Assembly: GCA_016744455.1 (NCBI GenBank)
Contig: JADGEI010000012.1
Span: forward strand, 41,695-105,694
Length of the DNA: 64,000 bases
Direction of reading: 5' to 3'
From: Alcanivoracaceae bacterium
Lineage (GTDB): Bacteria > Pseudomonadota > Gammaproteobacteria > Xanthomonadales > Marinicellaceae
Shown: positions 59,401-64,000 of the stretch, piece after piece
Layout: every line of letters starts with the position of its first letter
Position numbering within the stretch: the stretch's first letter is position 1
Made by a program: the position numbers and the translations under genes
The notes under the pieces: model-generated
The model's input: only the letters and a program-made list of their open reading frames with translations
What the model was told of the DNA's origin: nothing
Database searches by the model: none

Positions 59401-62400
59401 CAAGAGCACATAACAGGCGGTGTTAAAATTATTCATGAGTACGATAGCTATGGACAAGAAACAAAAACCTATCAATGCACAAGCGATATAACTAATTGCC
59501 AAAGTGTACCAACTATCGCGCGACAACAAAATGCTAATACTATTCATCGCTATAAAGAAAGTGTTTATGGTGATGGAATGACACTCTGGCCAGAATATAT
59601 TGTTGAAATTAAAGAGCCTTTTGTTTCAGCGTTAGGCATAAATTTCATAACACAATCTACTCAAACAACTAATAACTTAGTCGGAGGAAGCACAACACTT
59701 AGAGTAACTAGCACTATTGATTCGTATGATATTTATGGTAACCCAACACGCGCTTATGATGTTTTTGGTAACTATTCAGAAACCGCTTATGGACATATGG
59801 GTAAGGCACACGCCACAGCAAACAATTCAGGCAGCTTCACCACAACAACTGAAAAGTGGTGTTCTCAAGTTAGCTATTGTCCGACCAAAGCAAGTATTTC
59901 AATAGAGGTGCAAACACTTGGTGCACCAACATCACGTAAATACCTTGATGTTATGGGCAGAGAATTACAAGCTCAAACCCAAACTCTCAAAGGAGAATGG
60001 ACAACGGTTGATACCTCTTATGATCACTTGGGTCGTACGTATATGCAATCCGAACCGTATATCAGAAATGTAAACAATACACCAGCAATAACACCGACTT
60101 ATACCACGACAACCTACGATGATTTAGATCGCATAGATACGATTGTCTCGCCCAGTAGATGTATTGAAGAATTAAATTCAGCCGGAAGTTGTGTAACTCA
60201 AGATATAATTACTACAACAACTTACACAAATCTAGCCGTAACAAAGACAAACCCTAAGCTTCAAAGTACAACTCAGTATTTTGACGAATCAGGTAAAGTC
60301 ATACAATCAACAGATAGTGCCGGAGACAGTGTCTATTACACCTATGATGCCCACGATAACCTCAAAGTCACATCCAGTACAGATATAAATGGTGGCGCAA
60401 TAAATATAGTTATGAATTACGATAACTTTGGACGCAAAACCTCCATGACTGACCCAGATAAAGGCAGCTGGTCATATACATACAATGAATTGGGAGAAAT
60501 GCTAACACAGACTAATGCAAATGGTAGGCAAACCAATTATTATTTTGATATTCGTGGTCGAAAATACCTACAAACAGCCGATGATGTTCGCTCAATATGG
60601 GAATACGATGTGGGCGCAAATTATGGGTTGCTTGTCAATGAATTCTCCATTGGCCGAGGCAATCAAGCAATAGCAAACAATCCCACTCAAGGTGTGGCAC
60701 AAATTAAAAGCTATTCTTTCGATGAATTTCATCGCCCTCAAAGCACTCAAGTTACAGTCTATGATGGCGAAGGAGATAATAGCCCTCATAATTACACAAC
60801 CAGTCAAACCTATGATGAACATGGGCGAATATTCCAAAGTTTTGATGCCACGGATAATGGTGTCTTGTTTCAGTATAACAATTTTGGGTATCACACCATC
60901 ACACGTGATGCTGCCGATGGACTGCTTGGACAAATTTACCACGAAGTACTCAATTCTGATGCCAGAGGGCAAGTACTCAAAGAAAGGTTTTATAATAAAT
61001 TTGAAACAGTAAAGACCTATGAAAACAGCACTGGTTTTGTTCAAACCATAGTGACGAAAAATGAAACCGATGACGAAGTTCAAAATCAAAGTTTCGCCTT
61101 TGATGAAGTCGGCAACCTGATTAGACGTACAGACAATAACCCTGTTATTGTAGGCTCGCCAGATGTCTATACCGAAAACTTTGATTACGATACAAGAAAT
61201 AGACTAACACATGAATTTCTTAATGATATTGCCAGTAAAACATACCAGTATGACAAAACAGGTAACATACTAGTAGTCAATGACGAAGATGGTATGCATA
61301 ACTATCTCTATGCTCAAACAAACAATGCAGGGCCACATGCCGTAACATCAGCAAAAGGCAATAGCTACGAATATGATTCAGGTGGTAACGTCACAAGCAA
61401 ATCAGGCGAGGTTAGTTCAACATTTGCTTATACCAGCTTTGATAAACCGCACAAAATAACAGCAGGTGACTGGACATCAGAAGTTGTTTACAACACCAGC
61501 AGCAGTCGTTATCTGCGCAAAGACATCAAGCTAACAGATAGAACCATTACCCATTATTTAGGTTCAGTTGAATACGTTTACAAAACAAACGGAAGAAAAA
61601 CAGCCAAACGTTACATAGGAAACCTCATCATCAACATAAATAATGATGAAATCAATCACTCAAGTTGGGGTTATAGCTATCTGCTTAAAGACCACATAGG
61701 CTCAACCCACAAAGTTGTTAACAAACAAGGCAACCAAATTACAGCCATGAGTTTTGATGCATGGGGAGCAAGGCGCAAATCGACAACTCCTGATATATTC
61801 AATACACCAATATACAAAACCTACGACTTATTTGGAAGCCAAGGTGTCTGGGCGCGTTTAGGAAGAAATATAGACAACACCACCAATCGAGGATTTACAG
61901 GTCACGAACACTTTGACCAAGTAGGCATCATCCACATGAATGGCCGCATCTACGACCCTGAAATTGGACGATTCCTACAAGCCGACCCAATAATACAAGA
62001 CCCGTACGATACCCAAAGCTTAAACCGTTACAGCTATGTAATGAACAACCCATTAAGTTATACCGATCCAAGTGGATACTTTCGATTGAAAAAAGGGTGG
62101 TTTAGACAATTAGCAGCTATTGGTATAATGTTAATTCCTGGAGCGCAAAATATAGGTATAATATTCTTACAAGGAGCTTTATCTGGCGCCGTAGCCACAG
62201 GCTCGTTAAAAGGTGCGTTAAAAGGAGGTATACAAGCAGCACTGACTTATGGAATAGCCCATGGATCAGGAGGTGATGGTTGGATAAAAGCCTCAAAATC
62301 TGGAGGGTTTAATTATGCTAGAACTATTGCTCATGGTGTTGTAGGAGGAATAAGTGCGGAAGTTGATGGAGGCAAGTTTGGTCATGGTTTTGCATCATCA

Positions 62401-63114
62401 GTCTTAAGTAGTGGGGCAGATAAACTAGGATTAAGTAAATTAAATCCAATAAGCAGAATCATTGCAAATGCCATCGTAGCTGGTACAATATCAGAATTAA
62501 CGGGTGGTAAGTTTGCTAATGGTGCAATGAGTGCGGCTTTTAGGGTGGCGTTTAATGATGGAATGGAAATTAGATTCAGACAACAAATGGCATCCAAGCT
62601 TTCAGAGGATAGAGGCACCGAATTTATAGATGAATTTAATAGCTTAAAAGTTTATGGCGGTGATTATGAATTTAGTCTTGGATTTGATTCTGAATCATTG
62701 TTTCAGGCTGGAGTTGGTTTAGGAGATGGTCTGACATTAGGGTTCACAGAATGGTTGCGTGGCTCTACTGGTGTAGATGGTGGTGTTGATACAGGTAGCA
62801 CGGCATATTCAGTAGGTAATTATTCTTCATTTGGAGTGGGGGCTGCTAGATTGACTTATGCAGGTTTGGCAAAAGGATATACGTTACTTCCAGGAATTTC
62901 TGCACAATCAGCTGTAGGTTTTAGAAATGGTTTGAAGACAGGTTTTAGATTGGGAGTTGGAAAGAATTGGAGGTCTAAAAGTTATGAATATTTCAAGGGT
63001 CTGAAACGGCCTCCTACAGATGCTCAAATTATATATAAAGCTGGCCATACAAATTCTTATATCAACGCGTATGGTGCAGGATTGATATATGATGGAATAA
63101 GCGATGACGGATAA
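50494..63114 (+). CDS. Giant secreted SpvB/FG-GAP/RHS-repeat protein with C-terminal toxin-like tip
   Basis: From the start MKSLQIIALL (GAG upstream, signal peptide to about residue 19) the protein has 4206 residues. Domains in order: an Fn3-like region (about 90-190); leucine-rich repeats (about 250-385); two tandem repeats containing NTQRRY (about 565-750); a concanavalin-like stretch (about 825-945); a GxWWNxxxxGxGW domain (about 1277-1520); and an SpvB domain from about 1777 (GSFDIDESGNANYSIPI). FG-GAP repeats D-x-N-G-D-G follow (about 2110-2660), then a TcdB-like region (to about 2790), RHS/YD repeats (about 2920-3780) and an RHS core ending DPSGYF near 3863. The final 343 residues are a Gly/Ala/Ser-rich tip not recognised as a known toxin. 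The next gene overlaps by 11 nt. It is probably an exported polymorphic toxin. Confidence 0.93.
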   Translation: MKSLQIIALLLTLALTANASIPDDMPEAVYNQIVQQVIDDTGYYDSIAVQEGVSQWLLLQPLDATDGELIDSGNCETCQADDQGSDAQFNQPRNVKIKAKLRPDGKFPSVLKIKWKRPQELDQSIRDAYQVSHYLIHISKDNESYEVLRKNAKYKNNGKLKKKQKIKFKDRDTGAYTVQVQAVYVVTSTNKMASKSTSKSTNKAGASESGSLWTGIVNFETSKDPTTVDQITDALHTCLIANGFTDTTLLLDVDPIIDCSNQNLTNTDIVNMGYLSNIRSINISDNQAVTDISELANLVYLEYLVLSNNPNITLPDFGKFDGLKNLYLSNMGLTSVPDLSTNDSLEVLDLRENSISSGYDLIPESVTTISVGNSLPGSNNTTYCQDLIAQGLESTESLEIDGVSNINLADCSAISGLKNLNVINSLFDTAIQDVSTFIDNDHLCSLGIKFSNVEYITGMESETIEYAFNLDMNSNLKYVEPPIDSSNNVLRIAQITNIMENQEGLLCSNRFKLAEADMFNNKNTSSQPQSSTTTNSTGGVGYCGLVIAVTEYNIPDTCKPDPFQNIEVYQDINTQRRYLTWGKDPAHDFELWEVEHIIIKGFDRLGNLNEEILVPIEDGNSVYSENLNTTRYTISACTIERCGYEIETTSITHSGNPINSFDVYSDTNTQRRYISWQKNDTYDYEFWGVDNFKVIGYVNNEIVYQRRVAIDDDSILINNSFLPDSYTISACSEQECGIPITDSAPFSQGLSRVTNLNVNWLDLQDDIKDFKFSFNYPATNQSIGLSWDRNEYVDVTSNSMLSTGNDGWKSKARPDQKISTEGEIEFTYKGGTSSAIIGLHKYNDYPDFTNMDYRFVFSQSDHSFKIFKKGLTGVAYNGSWSPQDVFKISIIDGNIGYYQNDTLLFSSQLQSSIALKLNGLFYGSGAIVENISLKSNRVNDDPNYQAKKGYPTYFEIHSDFTQENGETLIQTIPQSHGNQLTGWESHIQTYSPSINGNSFYVYACNEVLGCGASSNVLIRNPITSSDLQPPSSVSAVASDSLIKLNWSLSNNTSIDYFEVYEEQPVTMADQEFRPNLNQSHHDKGYYLDISDVVTSTENNFSINLKRQAIGRAYHFIIRSCHRDRINGDVCSVDSEEIEITQNRGDIGTRNPTPVNNAMWYEYTDEGVQKYGLNWDVYSSNPQSYYKPDYFYLTNTSTDMTCEHQELTIAYADKSANDDNWTVMSDCIDVGIDSVWKVQSCINGLGCAQGTEIDLSNINQQLTGSQIEGFLSSPVVGGPGDLMPGMWWNEDLTGTGWHFYWASELRHDSTFNHPGSGSKYGKTYDLVGYWFAFQEINEVWTPVWFEARMKQVIGQPEPNYNHEGYFQGDIFYHNKLADGTIDKIDVGNIKLLFESTNQMAELIIDPDDISIFSQTTNATDIAPYTLSNGAYRLRITDFTIGNIEENSVPEVRFGERNNADHYSGVWEHTDENENTDISVITWIERSLEVTTIATFDIENKPIWMQVESCSATFCNRSSGDYFENYKVNVDQKSVGFVHTGYNPLTGKPEDHDFNADNGAIALSRKGRFGRCYSSGSDRNRFKQGNFWLTFDNPTVLSYENGYNRNVPNFGSQGVCDDESTLDLVKKASLHDIRFFINGQDESVTTCDPNDPDGSGECVIKFTWYTDDFFPSIEPYYSLNGSSYQKLNDICSGVPLENFVVTQFECTISQAGDYTFQLHKDDYTNPLNSIVIAESKEMTIESCNSQLCSIGVVGEPATPPETVTHFAEMNSHPNNDLIGTTSGSFDIDESGNANYSIPIFAPTGAGGLSPQLALNYSSASGNGIAGVGWNISGTSSITRCLTSLEHDPGASFYPAVSMTDADALCMDGQRLFKDADGNYRTEIDSFNKIIPVASNATGPTSFIVYTKSGEIREYGSSDVAYKKAMVVDGISQTGTGAQILANDDSGAIHTWLLNKIEDRNGNSMHFVWSTYQGESYLAQVKWTNPASDPGATQTHHYQIDFNYNPSRTDAMHHYGIGTEYKAYRSLKHISTSIRPTPSSAGMQEVRRLNLTYQANANATGLLRLEKIEQCLNAGTCLQPIKFQWDNGSTQVGLSSSVNSSTDIGEFIEMGYGSYKPIDVNGDGQMELIFIRGYDDGYFIFEDLEARYWVAYHTNTGQAPIGVRDCTSVGGYYNYICDTGIEPFDAESGDADNFTGEKWFVLDYNGDGKQDILTPIDNLSGNWQVILSDGNQIHDHRIDTGIPFYNRHSGSTLLDYTGDGLPDLLTIGLDNSSGADLYKYKLYPMVKSGLSYVFSTNSANAKFVDIDTQPLHPIDMICNERPDGTGIPCMYDFLASQFFGRIIANKLEPVVTDFNGDGYNDAIYSYTYRYSEETCGIGTWPPHDPERISASIPSGEYTTDAIETSTNLINGLPQPIQHCQQKFKAIMLTGKNANGSLKYSYGGRLGIVKNDFNDYSPPVIRCNEGTGNACRGKISNNIGATQVTDINGDGLADFKFHSTNGDYRYRLNQGKSNTVNVDALTVGNLVIQEAYQYKEPLFSADYNIGLPLISEKCNTHSNDPNQITNDSCARRLLTQFLDYDMDGDIDVLYSESESNSATTSVKYLLKKFNSQTNLFENTTIPSTNQIVSYNKSNKAKDYSNSIFDLNGDGNYDLFSLYRKDLTHKSKYVKLGANGNKPKNKITKITNVVGNKQTSIDITYESATNPDVYTKGTGGLEQDYGEGSPVFDILAPMYLVKSVTKNASGYAPTSMDYHYSGLKVQGGGRGSLGFATITSTDVEHKMTTETSYRQDFPFIGMPESTMTIYSGGPTSEIVSESYSFYDAKISIVDEHTTYFPYLKRSFEQNHALNTTANGLLVGNVTKTMMAEFSYNNSSYPNYGDLVNSDIYTCTGDTQMPLITAAIDSVCSQANNKLITQKSTTNSYDSAAHWLDDWMLARLSATTVTSKRKVATNTYDSKLKSSDFSYYEATGQLKQEHITGGVKIIHEYDSYGQETKTYQCTSDITNCQSVPTIARQQNANTIHRYKESVYGDGMTLWPEYIVEIKEPFVSALGINFITQSTQTTNNLVGGSTTLRVTSTIDSYDIYGNPTRAYDVFGNYSETAYGHMGKAHATANNSGSFTTTTEKWCSQVSYCPTKASISIEVQTLGAPTSRKYLDVMGRELQAQTQTLKGEWTTVDTSYDHLGRTYMQSEPYIRNVNNTPAITPTYTTTTYDDLDRIDTIVSPSRCIEELNSAGSCVTQDIITTTTYTNLAVTKTNPKLQSTTQYFDESGKVIQSTDSAGDSVYYTYDAHDNLKVTSSTDINGGAINIVMNYDNFGRKTSMTDPDKGSWSYTYNELGEMLTQTNANGRQTNYYFDIRGRKYLQTADDVRSIWEYDVGANYGLLVNEFSIGRGNQAIANNPTQGVAQIKSYSFDEFHRPQSTQVTVYDGEGDNSPHNYTTSQTYDEHGRIFQSFDATDNGVLFQYNNFGYHTITRDAADGLLGQIYHEVLNSDARGQVLKERFYNKFETVKTYENSTGFVQTIVTKNETDDEVQNQSFAFDEVGNLIRRTDNNPVIVGSPDVYTENFDYDTRNRLTHEFLNDIASKTYQYDKTGNILVVNDEDGMHNYLYAQTNNAGPHAVTSAKGNSYEYDSGGNVTSKSGEVSSTFAYTSFDKPHKITAGDWTSEVVYNTSSSRYLRKDIKLTDRTITHYLGSVEYVYKTNGRKTAKRYIGNLIININNDEINHSSWGYSYLLKDHIGSTHKVVNKQGNQITAMSFDAWGARRKSTTPDIFNTPIYKTYDLFGSQGVWARLGRNIDNTTNRGFTGHEHFDQVGIIHMNGRIYDPEIGRFLQADPIIQDPYDTQSLNRYSYVMNNPLSYTDPSGYFRLKKGWFRQLAAIGIMLIPGAQNIGIIFLQGALSGAVATGSLKGALKGGIQAALTYGIAHGSGGDGWIKASKSGGFNYARTIAHGVVGGISAEVDGGKFGHGFASSVLSSGADKLGLSKLNPISRIIANAIVAGTISELTGGKFANGAMSAAFRVAFNDGMEIRFRQQMASKLSEDRGTEFIDEFNSLKVYGGDYEFSLGFDSESLFQAGVGLGDGLTLGFTEWLRGSTGVDGGVDTGSTAYSVGNYSSFGVGAARLTYAGLAKGYTLLPGISAQSAVGFRNGLKTGFRLGVGKNWRSKSYEYFKGLKRPPTDAQIIYKAGHTNSYINAYGAGLIYDGISDDG

Positions 63115-63544
63115 AAAACTATACTTAAAAGGTAATGCTATTACTCATGTTATTAATTTAAGTGAAAATCAAACATTATGTTTTGATGGGAAAGAGGATG
63201 AAAGAGAGCATTACAATGGGTCTTTTGATTATATTGATATTGGTATTTTCAAGAAGAAAAAACTTAAAGTAGGATTGTTTTGTTTTAAGGGGACACTCTA
63301 TGTTTTTTTCAATAATAAATACTATAAAGAATCTGAATTAAAATATAGCCGTTATTTTATTTTCACAAGAATTAAAAAATTCAAGGCATTTTATCAAAAT
63401 GAATGTATTCAGAATTTTAACTATATTTATCGATATTTTGAAGATGATCTCTATTGCGATGATGTTTTTTATGACTTAATTGATATTAAAAAAAACAAAT
63501 ATGAAAGACGTGAATCTTTGATTAAGTTATGGGAGCATAAATAA
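63104..63544 (+). CDS. Candidate immunity protein for the RHS tip
   Basis: I do not recognise this 146-residue protein by family. It overlaps the 3' end of the RHS gene by 11 nt, has no separate SD and must be translated by coupling. It has no signal peptide or membrane helix, is rich in Phe, Tyr and Lys, and its DNA is visibly more A+T-rich than the RHS core. Position, size and composition are those of immunity genes downstream of RHS toxin tips. The function is inferred from context only. Confidence 0.75.
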   Translation: MTDKKLYLKGNAITHVINLSENQTLCFDGKEDEREHYNGSFDYIDIGIFKKKKLKVGLFCFKGTLYVFFNNKYYKESELKYSRYFIFTRIKKFKAFYQNECIQNFNYIYRYFEDDLYCDDVFYDLIDIKKNKYERRESLIKLWEHK

Positions 63545-63608
63545 GAGTGAGATAGAGAATCAAATCACTTTTCTTATTATATTTTTTAAATACTCGCCAG
63601 AAATAAAA

Positions 63609-64000
63609 GGGGTCAGTACCGAATGGCACTTACTTAAGCTTTTTTGGATGACCTTTTACCCTTATCTCTTCTCGCGCAATGTCTCGTGGTTTCATTAATC
63701 TGGGCATATTATTATGTCGTTTTTTTACCGCTCTTGGCTCAATTCTTCCAGCACGATTACCAACAACCTTAGAAGATATTAACAAAAATAACTCACTTAT
63801 GATTCTCAGGTTATCGAATTCTATTTGATATTGGTTGAAGATTGTCCACATTTGCAAGGTATGTTTAAAACTAATCTCTCTGGGTGTAATATTTACTGAA
63901 GAGTAAACAAGGACACACACATTTAAAGTAAATATCCTACACCACTTTAGGAAATCGCCCACATCATTTCAAAAAATATTTTCATAAAATAGTAATTTTT
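63609..64000 (-). mobile_element. IS4-type insertion sequence remnant at the window edge
   Basis: On the minus strand, 63896-63630 encodes a stretch recognisable as the C-terminus of an IS4-family transposase: TPREISFKHTLQMW, then VVGNRAGRIEPRAVKKRHN, then the last residues GHPKKLK. The sequence GGGGTCAGTACCGAATGGC just beyond the stop resembles the terminal repeat of such elements. Upstream of about 63896 the frame continues to an ATG at 63962, but those residues do not look like transposase. The gene is therefore truncated or disrupted, or the break is a frameshift; the window ends too soon to tell. Confidence 0.7.

Noticed and set aside
60592..61089. A 165-codon minus-strand frame
   Set aside because: Antisense to the RHS repeats; an open shadow frame without recognisable motifs.

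Overview
The window is A+T-rich, gene-dense bacterial chromosome from a Gammaproteobacterium. The organism call is an inference. It rests on the NtrX-like/TrkA pair, HrpA, the aceE-aceF-lpdA operon, sigma factors of the Sigma70_ECF type paired with TPR-bearing Ser/Thr kinases, and many secreted proteins ending in a short F-x-x-[GS]-F-E tail. Together these fit a low-GC member of the Lysobacterales, such as Marinicella or a relative. No rRNA, tRNA or CRISPR array was seen.

Layout. 1-4185 (+): the end of a secreted endonuclease/exonuclease/phosphatase protein, a rhomboid protease, a DUF1820 protein, a degenerate NtrX-like response regulator and trkA; the last three genes overlap by 4 nt. 4195-4346: a palindromic repeat. 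4393-8211 (-): hrpA. 8515-26374: a cell-surface and regulation island. It holds a seven-repeat FG-GAP protein, a kinase-sigma pair, a membrane winged-helix TPR regulator, a beta-helix protein, a decayed DUF3592 gene, a propeller/Ig-repeat protein, a TolB-like propeller protein and an intact DUF3592 gene. 26431-30953 (-): a tightly coupled operon of a DUF2891 lipoprotein, an Nramp-like transporter and 5-oxoprolinase subunits pxpA, pxpB and pxpC. 31091-34479 (+): a second sigma-kinase pair. 34476-37683 (-): two more beta-helix surface proteins. 37772-37903: a MITE-like element with an 8-bp target duplication. 38140-46556 (+): maeB, aceE, aceF, lpdA and a rhodanese lipoprotein, which link malate and pyruvate to acetyl-CoA. 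46728-50108: a small membrane protein, an NhaC antiporter and a saccharopine-dehydrogenase family enzyme. 50494-63544: a 4206-residue secreted SpvB/FG-GAP/RHS protein with a C-terminal tip of unknown type and an overlapping candidate immunity gene. The right edge holds an IS4-type transposase remnant.

The observation I rate highest is a shared promoter element. Five genes or gene remnants between 17.9 and 26.4 kb carry three to five head-to-tail 11-bp units with a central TCAG-like core. In all five the last unit ends 50-57 bp before the start codon. This looks like the tandem operator of an OmpR/PhoB-type winged-helix regulator that controls surface proteins. A CadC-like winged-helix protein is encoded a few kilobases away. 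The second strong signal is the C-terminal F-x-x-[GS]-F-E tail on seven otherwise unrelated exported proteins, a candidate sorting tag. The third is the unrecognised RHS toxin tip with its overlapping small gene.
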